Positions 19,416-31,260 of a stretch of DNA of 64,000 nt are shown here, piece after piece. This stretch comes from Heloderma charlesbogerti (lineage: Eukaryota > Chordata > Lepidosauria > Squamata > Helodermatidae), in assembly GCA_026122225.1 (NCBI GenBank), contig JANEZZ010002884.1, positions 124,001 through 188,000 of the forward strand, in the 5' to 3' direction. The position numbers and the translations under genes were made by a program. The notes under the pieces were generated by a model. It saw nothing but the letters and a program-made list of their open reading frames with translations, searched no databases and was not told where the DNA came from. Position 1 is the first letter of the stretch. Each line of letters begins with the position of its first letter.

Positions 19416-22400
19416 TGGATGTTTGTTTGTTACTGGCAGTAGTGTACTCTGATTGCTCTGCTTGCTATGACGGTTTCATGCACTTGTTGTCATAAAGAAT
19501 TATTCTCAAAGAATGCAGGAGTTTAATTCTGTACTTCCATTTCCTTGCTTCTCATTGTCATCTATGGTCATCACACATTCACTGTACAGAAATGATGTTT
19601 TTGATTGAAGGGATTTGTTTTTTTCCGAAGTGGACAGTCTCCTGAACAGAGAGACATTTGACATGGGATAGTCTTGTGCTCAGTTTTTGGTCCCGAGCCA
19701 TTTAAACTTTACAACCTGACATTCTCAGCCTGAGATTTGGGGCAGCTGCCAGTGGAGGCTGGCAGCTCTGATTTCAGTGGACCTGTGAACCCATCCTGGG
19801 TTTCAGACAGAAACCACATCTGGCGAAAATGTTTGCAAATGGCAGATGTGTGCTCATGTTCAATTTGAGCAACTTCCCCTGTTCAATTTGTGCAAATTTC
19901 CATGGAGACTGAATCAGCCCCACTTTAGTCTATGGAGGAAAGTTTCACAAATCAGGAAATGGGTACAAATTTTGGAAATGTGTACACATTTCACATTCAG
20001 TTGCTGCTTGATTTGCGTGATTTTCCTGTTCCTGCAGAGTGAGCAGATATCATGAACAGGAAATGTGATGAGCAATGATACAATATTTGGAAGTTCTGAG
20101 CAGTCTCGAGTCTCACTCATTCACCCGTCCCAACCAAAGGCAGCCCCACATACTGGATGTTACCACAGCCCAAACAGGGTGTAACTTAGGCATGTGTCGT
20201 CTTGATCAGATCTGACGTCTCTGGAATGGGTGCAGTTGGAACTATAGCCTCACCCCTGTCCGCTGCCCAGACCTGGATTCATGATCATGACCTCCCATCC
20301 TTGCCCCTTCCCAGCTGTATTTTAAAAACATTTTTTGACAGGCTGGCAGAGAGACTTGTGAGTAGGGATGTTGGAGGAATCGGCAATAGAACTAACTGAG
20401 TTCAGATTTTTATGAACCCTACCAGCGGATGGGCTTTTCCCCTGGAGGGTGGATTCCGCAGATTTGGGGAACCATGTTTCTAACCTTTGACTGTTTTGTC
20501 CAAATTTTGTTTTTAAAAAAGTCACAACTTCTTTAAAACAACCCTGCCTGAAAATGCACATTTTCCCCATAGGCTAGGGAGTTAAAATGCATATTTGGGG
20601 GGAATTAGTGCATGGGGGAGCATTTTGCCCATGCAAATTTGCAGAAGTTTGGAAACTAAGAAAAATCAAACTCTGTCAATGGGAGGATGATGGAATGGAA
20701 GGTGTTTGACAATCTGCAAAATGAGCAGGCTTTTCATAATTCCTAATTCCCTACCTGGGAACAGGAGTTGTGGTGGTCAGGCAGCAACTGGGGGAAGAGT
20801 TCAGAATGCAGAACAACCTGCATCAGAGGCTGATGGGAGAGAGAGAAGGGTGGTGCAGGGGTCCAGAGAGAGAAAGGGCACAGTAAGAGAGAAAGGGGCC
20901 ACAAAGGTAGAGAATGGAATGTCAGTGGGAGGGAGAGAGAAAGGGAAACCAGAGAGGGAAGGTGTGGGAGAGGCACAAATACAGAAAAATGCTCTTGAGA
21001 GATCACAGGTTATGGGATGTACGAATTTTGTTCCTTCCGTGCCGCTTGACTTCCACAGTTTGTGGCCAGTGCTCCGTATCGTCGTTCGCAAGCCCCCGGA
21101 ATTCTTCTCTTCTTTTCCGCTCTGAAAATTACTAAAATAAATCCGTATTGACAACCGTAATCCCGGTGCCCAGCCATCTCCATGATTCTGCATAACTTTT
21201 GAAGAAATGCTATTTTTCATAGCTATTTACGAATGTTTCCCCCTGCCCTGAGACGTGCAGTAATTACTTTCAGCTAAAAGACTTCCTCCTCCTCAGGGCT
21301 TCCCAAAAGAAAGCTGTCCTAGGTGTGCCTGAGAGATGCACTCTTTGTTTAAAGCAACACTGTTTTAAAGAAAGAAAAAACCTTTTAAAATCACCATGCC
21401 AGTCTGGAGCACTGCACTAGGTATTATTCTCCCTGCTAAGCTTTATATTTCCACATCCAGCGTTGTTGTTGACGTTCTGAGGCTAAAATGGAGAGGAGAA
21501 CCAACTCGGTGCATGTTTACTCAGAAGTAAGTCTTATTGAGTTCAATGCAAGTTACTTCTACACATGTCAGCACCCTAGTTGCCCCCAGCTCAGCTTTGT
21601 ATTTCCACATGGTGGCCAAGTCGGGGGATGGCATGACCCTGCTGGACTTCTCCTCAGACGCTTGGTGTTACTGAACCTTTGCTTTTTTCTTGACTCTGAT
21701 TATGGACTGTGTAAGATATCTGACTGCCCAACTGTGTTTTGACCTCTGTCTGCTTATCTGTGCTTTCACCTTTGCCCATTTCATTACCTTTCTGCATGGT
21801 TACTCCATCCACTCAGAAATTGTGGAGGCCACCGCTGGACAGGGGGGGAATTGAAGGAGGCTCATGGTGGGCATCAGCAGTGGACCAGGACAGGGCACAG
21901 GGACTGGGAAACTGCCCATGGACCCCATGTAGACTCAGAAGAGGGCTGCTCTGATAACGAGAAAATCGTGTGTGGGCGTTTGTGTCCGCATTTGTGTGTA
22001 TCTCTCTACCTGCTAGTTGGGAGTAGGTTGGCCATCCCTTTTTGGCTTCCTTCCTGCTGAGAGATTCTCTTGAAACACACTTCACTGGAAGGCTCTTGAC
22101 ATGTGGATTCCACAGATAACCACGATTTTCACTACAGTTCAAAGTCAGGAGGTTCGGTATAAATCTTAAAAAGTAGAAGAAGAAAAGAATTAGGCTATTT
22201 TCTCTAATACTCTACTATAAAGGTTTATATTTAATATCAAAAGAGTCAAGTTTAATTAAACCATCTATTGCAAAATTGAGTGAAAGCAAATATGAACACA
22301 CACAAAAGTCTCTAGACACCTGTATAAACAGAGGTGCAGGCCAAGGCACTATGACATGCCAGTAACATACAGCCGGCAAAGAATTCATGAAGGAATTAAG

Positions 22401-23209
22401 AGATACCTGCAGTTAAAAGTTAGCTAGTTGAAGTTTATTTATTGCTCAGAAAGGAAGTCTTGAGCTGTTGCATTTCACAAAACAACATTTATATATTCCA
22501 CGCATTACTACCATCCCTACGCATGAAGTGCTTGCTGGTGACAGCAACCAATAGGTGAACCATGAGTCCCAGCACAACTCATGCCGCTGCACCAATTGTA
22601 CCCCTCCAGCCCCTAGAGAAGGCACTTTGTGGCCTGGCCTGGATGCTTCCACCCCACCTCAAAGGGCCTGCATATGCAGGCAACCCCTCGGCCTTTTGAC
22701 AACAGCCAAGCTCTGTCCCGCCTGGCATCCATCAATATCTGAAACCAGCCGAGACATGGGAGGCAGGCTGTGCTTTTCATCCTCCATCCTGCAACCAACA
22801 TCAACAGTTTTCATATCGGCAACAGCATTGAGGTTTGTGAGGACTGCGGCGCCTGGCTTTTGACTGCCGAATCATCAGCTCCCAGCTGCCATGGCAGAAA
22901 GTTTTCACGCAGGTCCGGATTTCACCCGCAACACTGGCACTGATGGCTCCTTTCTGGGCAAGCAATTCCTGAAGGGCGTTCGCAAGGACAACTGGCCTCT
23001 AGGCTGGGGTTCCTGGTCTGCACCACTCAATACTGCACAGCCGCAAGGCCCCAGTGCACTTGTGTTCAGGGTGCAAGGCTCAGTTCAGCCTCTGATGAGC
23101 ACTTTGCAGTCAGATAAGCCTCCAAGCTACGGCCATCCTTGACACCGAGGAGGCCACTATGGCCTTTAAATTTCATTATTCTCTGCAGACTGACTTTGTA
23201 ACTAACCAG

Positions 23210-23954
23210 TATGGATGTACGAAAGTCACTTACCTGTTTGTGGATTATGCTGATGCTGGGGGGGGCACTCTGTCCCTCCCCCCGAAATTCTGGCTGGGGG
23301 CGGAGTTGATCTGTCCCTCCCCCCATGAATCCTGGCCAGTCGGCTCCGCTCCACAGGGATTCTGTGGAGCTGCCGGCCGGCTCCGCCAGCGGCTGGACAT
23401 GCAGCCGCTGGCTAGCAGGGACACAAATGGCGGCGGCCTTAGCCGTCGCCGTTTGCGTCCCTGCAGTCACTCGTGATAAGCTACGTAAATGTTTACGTAG
23501 CCTATCATGGCTGATTAAAAAACAACAACGTGTGTACGCAAATGGCGGCGCCCATGGGCGCCGCCATTTACATACGCGCGTGTTTTATTTATTTTTTTTA
23601 ATCAGCCGTGATAGGCTACGTAAACATTTACATAGCCTATCACGGTGTTTTCTAAAATTTAGCCATGATAGGCTATGTAAATCTTTACGTAGCCTATCAC
23701 GTTTTTTTTTTTTAACTTGGAAATGGCAGCGGCGGCAGCCGGTCGGAAGACTAGCCTCCGCTGCCGCCGCCACCGAACCACCGCCAGAGCTGCCACCAGA
23801 GCCGCTGCCACCAGGAAGATCCAGCCCAGGTTAGTCCCGTCCCGGTGGGGGGTGCCGGGGAGCGGGGGGGGGCATTCCACCACCGAATTCAGGGGGCCGA
23901 ATTCACTGGCATTCGCCCCCCCGAGATCCATGGCAGAACTTTCGTACATCCCTA
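23210..23954. mobile_element. hAT-like palindromic element (745 bp) upstream of V2R gene 2
   Basis: Alpha end TATGGATGTACGAAAGTCAC at 23210 and beta end TTTCGTACATCCCTA at 23954, flanked by perfect CTAACCAG duplications (23202-23209, 23955-23962). Inside are type II palindromes (around 23417-23462 and 23536-23575) and type I palindromes (23471-23512, 23605-23645, 23662-23701). It lies only 0.9 kb upstream of the gene 2 start codon, the closest CpG-rich sequence to that promoter. Confidence 0.88.
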
Positions 23955-24114
23955 CTAACCAGTTTATTGAATATAATTTACTTCGTTCCAAACAAGATGA
24001 TGCACAGTTCTGATGAGCTCCCTGGAAGTACTAATAGGGGGAGATCCTTCAGTTGTATGGCGGCCACCATTTGTTGTTTGATCACTGGTAATCCTGACTA
24101 TATTTCTTGCGCAT

Positions 24115-24255
24115 AAGGAATGGGGAAGATGTGGCCCTCCTGATGTTCTTGGACTGCAACTCCCATCATTCCTACCCATGGGCTATGCCAGCTAGTGCTG
24201 ATGAATGTGCATTCCAGGAATATCTGGAGGGCCACGTGTTGCCAAGCACTGGTAT
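24115..24255. mobile_element. Sauropsid interspersed repeat (GGACTGCAACTCCCATCAT type)
   Basis: GTGGCCCTCCTGATGTTCTT and GGACTGCAACTCCCATCAT on the left, ATATCTGGAGGGCCACGTGT on the right, an imperfect inverted repeat that I recognise as a common reptile interspersed repeat. A short piece of the same family is at 56344-56396. Confidence 0.55.
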
Positions 24256-24864
24256 GCATCCAAAGAGATGTTCTTGTTCTTGGCTCTTTTGTGTGAGTTT
24301 TGTGAATACAGGCCAGGCCAGGCTCACCTTTCCCCCTTGCCAACCAGAAGATGGAGCTGCCTGTGTGACTTCTCACAAACATGTTTTTCCCCCATTCTGC
24401 ACCTCGCCTCGAGGCACTCAGAGAATCCATGAAGTTGCAGCTGTGAAGCTTTCCCTGATCATTATCAAAAACATAGTGATCTATTCTGAGTCTTGCCAAA
24501 GCTCAAGAGATGTTTTGCTTCCTGTTTTCCTTGGAGACCAATGATGTAAACATCAGAATGAAAGGCAGCTCCAGGAACCCTCTTGCACTTACTGTGCCTG
24601 AAAAGCTTGGTGCATAAAACATCTCCTGTGCTCCCGAGAGCCTGGGCTCAGATTCCAGACAGGCTGAGATGACCATGCCTGGGGTGTACTTTAGTACTTT
24701 AGAACACCACCTGCCACCGCTGCCTTCGGCTCAGAGTGGGATGTTGTTGTAAAGACACTGCAGCCTCGACCTTGCAAGACTTTTCTCACGTCTTCGGATT
24801 AGCTGGCTGTGGAGGTGAAAGGACACTCAGAGAGGAGCAGCAGCAGAAGGGAGGCAGACCCAGA

Positions 24865-25082
24865 ATGATATCACTGCTGCTGCTGTTGTTGCTCCTGCTA
24901 CCTTATGCGTCTGGTCAACTGCGGAAGACGGACTGTCTGAGGACTCAGAAGAAAGAGCAAGAGTTAGGGTCCTATTATTACCGGCCAGGAGACTACCTCA
25001 TCAGTGGAGTCCTGTCTTCACAGTATTTCATGTGCAACGAACCATATGTTTTCTCTGAGTCCCCTTTAACTAGGGTGGTGAA
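24865..25082 (+). CDS. V2R gene 2 exon 1 (start codon and signal peptide)
   Basis: This 218-bp coding exon starts [20 protein letters not shown], a strong signal peptide with likely cleavage after SG, and continues to C-containing V2R N-terminal sequence (KTDCL, then [10 protein letters not shown], ending SPLTRVV plus AA). The donor is AA|GTAAGT at 25083. The last two bases AA join the first T of exon 2 to make Asn. An in-frame ATG at 24736 would add 43 residues ahead of the signal peptide, so 24865 is preferred. Confidence 0.88.
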
Positions 25083-28000
25083 GTAAGTGAGGCTGATGAT
25101 CAAATGCTTCCAAACCCACACTCCGGTTGTCCCCATTTTCTGGAGATGGTCCATCTTGCTGATATCTCTGGTCATCCCTGCTAAATTGCTTTCCTGTCTT
25201 TTCCCACCCTGCACTTTTTGACTGGATTCCATTGTTTCAGGCAAAAGAACCAGCTGCCTCTTTTCTTTTAAATGTTGTGATAGGACACAGGCTGGAGCTG
25301 GGGTGGTATTTTCTTGGGAGTGGTCCAAATGCTAATGTCCACATGTGTGTGCGTGTGTGTGTGTGTGTGTAATGGGTGTTAGACCCAGTCAAGATAAAAT
25401 ACAAGACATAATACCAGGACACAGATTCTTCAGTTTAGCTCATACAATCAGCTGAGTGCTTATATGCATGATGATTAGAAAATAATTACCCACCTCTTTG
25501 TTGACATATCTGACTTTTCCCAGGACAGTGAATGACTAATCTTTCCTCAGAATGCCCTGGGAATTAGTCAGCAGAGCATTCAGCATATGGCCTCTCTAAT
25601 CAGAATAAAAATTACAATGAAAGAGTCCTTGGGTCAGAGTTGCAGGGACTCCTGCCTTACACAGACACGATCGGCTTTGGAAGGGAGTTTCCCCAAACCT
25701 CCCCTGAAATGCTGCTGCTGGTCCAAGATTAAGTCTTGCATGAATGGATGCTTGATGGCCCTGTTTATTCTGAAGAGACATCGAAGAAGCGGGTGAAGTA
25801 CCAGAAGTAGGCAGCATCACATGGGGTCACTGGGGGAACACGTTCTGCTGGGCAAGAGTTAAGTTCCTGTCATTCAGTATCATCAAGTCTCTGAATCAAG
25901 ACCGTGGTTACCTTTTTGGTGATCTGTTCATTTAGGTTATTAGAGATAGGAGAATTAAAAATCTGTATAATGTGTCTCCAAATTTTGTCCATCTATATCT
26001 GTGTATATCAAATATACGGTGGCACATCATTGGCACCAAGCTACGCCTCTTGGATTATTAATAGGTAGGTCACTTTTTCTCCCCCCCTCCTCACCCCGAA
26101 CGTATCATGGCTTAAGACTATTTACATCCTTCGTGCTATTAAGGACTAGTTAATATTCCAGAATGACTGAGTGGCTGGTGTGGAAATTCTTTTTTATTTG
26201 AATGCCGTCTTAAAATGGGGTAAAAACCTCAAAATGCCTTATCATTTTCTGAGGAATAGTATATTCTACACCTTCTTCCTTCCTAAGAGGACAAACTCTT
26301 TTCCAAAAGATGCTGTACAAACAGGAGAAATGATCCTCCAAAGTAGCCCATGTAACTCTAGTGGGAAAAAAATCCTGACAAGATCTGTCAAACTGCAGGA
26401 GCTCGCCTATCAAAATTCAACTTCCTAGAAAAAAGCAATTTCTGACCAGTTCTACTTCAAAATTGCCACAGGCCATCCTCAAATACACTACTCTTCCACT
26501 AAGAAGATTCAAACTAGTCTGTTGAGGCATTTTCTCAATATAAGAAACAGAATCTACTCCCCCCCCAATCTCTGGTTATAAGAGAATATGATACCCCAAT
26601 TTTCTCCTCCACAACTGGGATGCCACAGGAGAAAAGGCACTTGTCTTTCTAGCCACCCACCTTGCTTCCTTTGGCGGGGGCTTCAGCAGTCAGACTGCTA
26701 AAGCTGATCTCAGGGTCTGGGCAAGTGTATATGGGAGAAGATGATCCTTCAGGTAGCAAGGGGGGGTGCTGTGGAGGTCAGATTGAGCATTCGGGGTCAC
26801 CAAGCTGGGCTGAGGGGCTGTGTTTTTTGAATATCCTGTCTGCAGTGAGCTAAGATGGCAAAAGCAAGTGTCTGTTACCCTCCTTTCAAGGCTCTACAGG
26901 TTGCGTGAGTACTAACTGGAAAAATGGTGAAGCATTAAAGTGTGCTTCGTTTTCAGTTTCCACTTTGATGTGATGTCCAGTGAATGAAAGTGAGTGGGAC
27001 ACAGCTTTTCTTTGAGGCAACGTTCCCGAGCATGTAACACTTCAAATACTGTATACATTATAAAGACTATATAAGTAATAAGAACAGAATAATTATTTTT
27101 ATTTATACATACGGAAACAGCATGGATAAGAGGGCACTGTTAATCTATGACTCCCCCTTGGCCATATTGTTGTTGTTTAGTCGTTCAGTCGTGTCCGACT
27201 CTTCGTGACCCCATGGACCATAGCACGCCAGGCCTTCCTGTCCTGCGCTCTCTCCCGGAGCGTGCTCAAGTTCATATTCATTGCATCCGTGATGCTATCT
27301 AGCCATCTCATCCTCTGCCGTCCCCTTCTCTTTTTGCCTTCAGTCTTTCCCAGCATCAGGGTCTTTTCCAGGGAGTTTTCTCTTCGCATTAGGTGGCCAA
27401 AATATTGGAGCTTCAGCTCCATTATCTGTCCTTCCAATGAGCACTCAGGGTTGATTTCCTTTAGGATGGACTGATTTGACCTCCTTGCAGTCCAGGGGAC
27501 TCGTAAGAGTCTTCTCCAGCACCACAGTTCGAAAGCATCAATTCTTCAGCGCTCAGCCTTCCTTATAGTCCAGCTCTCACAGCCATACATTACTACTGGG
27601 AAAACCATAGCTTTGATTAGACGGATCTTTGTCGGCAAGGTGATGTCTCTGCTTCTTACTATGCTGTCTAGGTTGGCCATAGCTTTCCTCCCAAGGAGCA
27701 AGCGTCTTTTAATTTCATGGCTACAGTCACCGTCTGTGGTGATCTTGGAGCCCAAGAAAGTAAAATCTGTCACAGTTTCCATTTCTTCCCCTTCTATATG
27801 CCAGGAAGTGATGGGGCCAGATACCATGATCTTTGTTTTTTTAATGTTGAGTTTCAAACCAGCTTTTGCACTCTCCTCTTTCACCCTCAACAAGAGGCTC
27901 TTGAGATCCTCTTCGCTTTCTGCCATTAGGGTGGTATCATCTGCATATCGGAGGTTGTTGATAATTCTCCCAGCAATCTTAATTCCGACCTCTGATTCAT

Positions 28001-31000
28001 CCATCCCGGCATTTCTCATGATGTACTCTGCATATAAGTTAAATAAGCAGGGTGACAATAATATGCAGCCTTGTCGTACTCCTTTCCCAATTTTGAACCA
28101 CTCGGTTGTTCCATGTCTGGTTCTTACTGTTGCTTCTTGACCCTCGTACAGGTTTCTCAGGAGACAGGTAAGGTGGTCTGGTACTCCCATCACTTTAAGA
28201 ATTTGCCACAGTTTGTTGTGATCCACACAATCCAAGGCTTTAGCGTAGTCAATGAAGCAGAAATAGACGTTTTTCTGGAATTCTCTTGCTTTCTCCATGA
28301 TGCAGCGAATGTTGGCGATTTGATCTCTAGTTCCTCTGCCTCTTCTAAACCCAGCTTGTACTTCCGGTAGTTCTCAGTTCATATGCTGCTGAAGCCTAGC
28401 TTGTAGGATTTTGAGCATCACCTTGCTGGCATGTGAAATGAGCGCAATTGTGCGGTAGTTTGAACACTCTTTGGCGTTGCCCTTCTTTGGAATTGGAATG
28501 TAAACTGACCTTTTCCACTCTTGTGGCCACTGTTGAGTGTTCCAGATTTGTTGGCATATTGAATGCAGCACTTTAACAGCATCATCTTTTAGGATTTTAA
28601 ATAGCTCAGCTGGAATACTGTCATCTCCGCTAGCTTTGTTGTTACTAATGCTTCCTAAGGCCCACTTGACTTCACTCTCGAGGATGTCCGGCTCAAGTTC
28701 AGTGAGCGCACTCTCATGGCTATCAGGGACATTCAGATCTTTCCTGTATAGTTCCTCTGTGTATTCTTGCCACCTCTTCTTAATCTCATCTGCTTCTGTT
28801 AGGTCCCTGCCTTCTTTGTCCTTTATCATGCCCGTCTTGGCACAAAACGTTCCCTTGAGATCTCCAATTTTCTTGAAGAGATCTCTAGTCTTTCCCATTC
28901 TGTTGTTTTCCTTGATTTCTTTGCATTGTTCATTTCAGAAGGCCTTCTTGTCTCTCCTTGCTATTCTCTGGAACTCTGCATTCAGTTGGGTATATCTTCC
29001 CCTTTCTCCCTTGCTTTTCGCTTCCCTTCTTTCCTCAGCTACTTGTAAAGCCTCATCAGACAGCCACTTTGCTTTCTTGCATTTCTTTTTCTTTGGGATG
29101 GATTGAGTTGCTGCCTCCTGAACAATGTTACGCACCTCCGTCCATAGTTCCTCAGGCACTCTGTCTATCAGGTCTAATCCCTGAAATCTATTCCTCACCT
29201 CCACTGTATATTCATCAGGGATATGATTTAGGTCATACCTGAATGGTTTAGTGGTTTTCCCGACGTTCTTCAATTTAAGCCGAAATTTTGCAAGAAGCAG
29301 CTCATGATCTGAGCCACAGTCAGCTCCAGGTCTTGTTTTGATTGACTGTATGGAGATTCTCCATCTTTGGCTGCAAAGGACATAATCAATCTGATTTCGA
29401 TATTGACCATCTGGTGACGTCCATGTGTAGAGTCGCCTCTTGTGCTGTTGGAAAAGAGTGTTTGCTATGATCAGCAGGTTCTCTTGGCAAAACTCTATTA
29501 GCTTTTGTCCTGCTTCATTTTGTACACCAAGGCCATGCCTGCCTGTTATCCCGGTGATTTCCTGACTTCCTACTTTAGCATTCCAATCCCCTATGATGAA
29601 GAGGACATCTTTTTTTGGTGTTAGTTCTAGAAGGTGTTGTAGGTCTTCATAGAACCCATCAACCTCAGCTTCTTCGGCCGCAGTGGTTGGGGCATAGACT
29701 TGAATTACTGTGATGTTGAATGGTTTGCCTTGGATTCGTACTGAGATCATTCTATCATTTTTAAGATTGTACTCCAGTACTGCTTTTCCCACCCTTTTGT
29801 TGACTATGAGTGCTACTCCATTTCTTCTAAGGGATTCTTGCCCACAATAGTAGATATGATGGTCACCTGAATTAAATTCGCCCATGCCTGTCCATTTTAG
29901 TTCGCTGATTCCCAAGATGTCGATGTTCAATCTTGCCATCTCATGTTTGACCACCTCCAGCTTACCTTGATTCATTGATCTGACATTCCAGGTCCCTAAA
30001 CAATATTGTTCTTTACAGCATCGGATTTTCTTTTCACCACCAGACACTTCCACAGCTGAGTGTCCTTTCGGGTTTGGCCCAGCCGCTTCACTCTTTCTGG
30101 CGCTACTTGGACATACCCTCTGCTCTTCCCCAGTAGCATATTGGACACCTTCCGACCTGAGGGGCTCATCTTCCAGCGTCATATCTTTTAGCCTTGTGAT
30201 ACGTTCAATGGGGTTTTCTTGGCAAGAATAGTGGAGTGGGTTGCCATTTCCTTCTCCAGTGGACCACATTTTGTCAGAACTCTCTGCCATGACCTGTCCG
30301 TCTTGGGTGGCCCTGCACGGCATAGCTTACGGCTTCATTGAGTTACGCAAGCCCCTTCGCCACAACAAGGCAGTGATCCATGAAGGGGTTCGCCATATTA
30401 CTCACTCCTAAGTGTCTATGGGTGATATTCAGTAACAAAAGTTGCAAAGCTAAAAGAGAAATGATTTAAAGATAATTTGAGGGAAAGCAGAGTGTGAAGC
30501 TGAACTCAAACCAGAAGTGAAATTCCTTGAAACATTTAGACCTATAAAGGCCGGAAGAAGCAGACTTGCAGACCAGTGCATGAGCATGCCCACACAGACA
30601 CATGGGTGCACACAGAAGTTACGAAATCAGCATTTCTTCAAAGCATTTACTTCCTTTTAAATATGCCAGCCTTCTTTACCATCATTTGATTGGTCAGTAC
30701 ATACCCACTACATGTACCTACAGACTTTTTTTTTCCAATGATATCCTTGGCAAATTAGGGAACTTTTTTTTTTTAAATGGCTCTGGCCGTTTTTATTTCC
30801 CTCTCAAACAACAGAAAACATGGCATGATGCGGAAAACAAAATGAATACAAGGCCTACAAGGGCTGCAGGTGACTTGCATAAACATTAAAAAGAGGGGTT
30901 TTTTGAAAAAAAAGTATTCCACCATCCCCAAAACATGAGGAAGAGGAAATCATCAATGTTTTAGCCTAAAAAAATGCCCCCCCAACTCTGATCCAAACAA

Positions 31001-31214
31001 GGTCGCTGATACATATTGCCCAAGTCACTTTGGACAGAGAGAGGGGATTGTTTGCTTTTTCTCTTATACTGCTGTTTCTCTCCCCATAGTTCACCAATAG
31101 ACCTGGAAATTTGATGGTATGTAAACGCAACACTTCTTCTGGCACCAGTAAATTTCAAAAACATTGTTTTTACTGATAATCCTTAACAAAAGGCATGTGT
31201 TTGTGTGTGTGTGA

Positions 31215-31260
<46 letters not shown>

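Larger units (their letters stand above)
19072..24864. other. Intergenic region between V2R gene 1 and gene 2
   Basis: It starts with the gene 1 3' flank (shared with 53060 onward). No gene found. It holds a possible older hAT-like copy (20362-20740, TAGGGATGTTGGAGG, also in unit B at 54352), a second related end at about 21017 (GGGATGTACGAATT), purine-rich sequence at 20820-20960 (unit A only), the hAT-like element 23210-23954 and an interspersed repeat at 24115-24255. The gene 2 promoter and 5' UTR should lie in the last few hundred bases; I could not identify a TATA box with confidence. Confidence 0.7.
1..30456. repeat. Tandem duplication unit A
   Basis: One period of a head-to-tail duplication. 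From base 1 the sequence aligns to unit B beginning near 30457 (AGAA[G/A]TGATTTAAAGATAAT at both). Homology runs through all introns and the 3' flank of gene 1 and is broken only by element insertions and deletions. Offsets drift from 30342 (exon 2) to 33602 (exon 4), 34434 (exon 5) and 33988 (exon 6) because the units took different insertions. Confidence 0.85.

Noticed and set aside
20362..20740. Full member of the hAT-like palindromic family
   Set aside because: Only the outer TAGGGATG matches; the interior has neither alpha/beta subterminal sequence nor palindromes, and flanks do not give an 8-bp duplication. Left as a possible older relative.
22891..23142. 83-codon frame (MAESFHAGPDF...)
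   Set aside because: Its unit B counterpart (63630-63790) does not keep the frame, so there is no sign of coding constraint.
24736..24864. Upstream in-frame ATG for V2R gene 2
   Set aside because: It would place 43 non-hydrophobic residues before a strong signal peptide; 24865 gives the usual V2R N-terminus.
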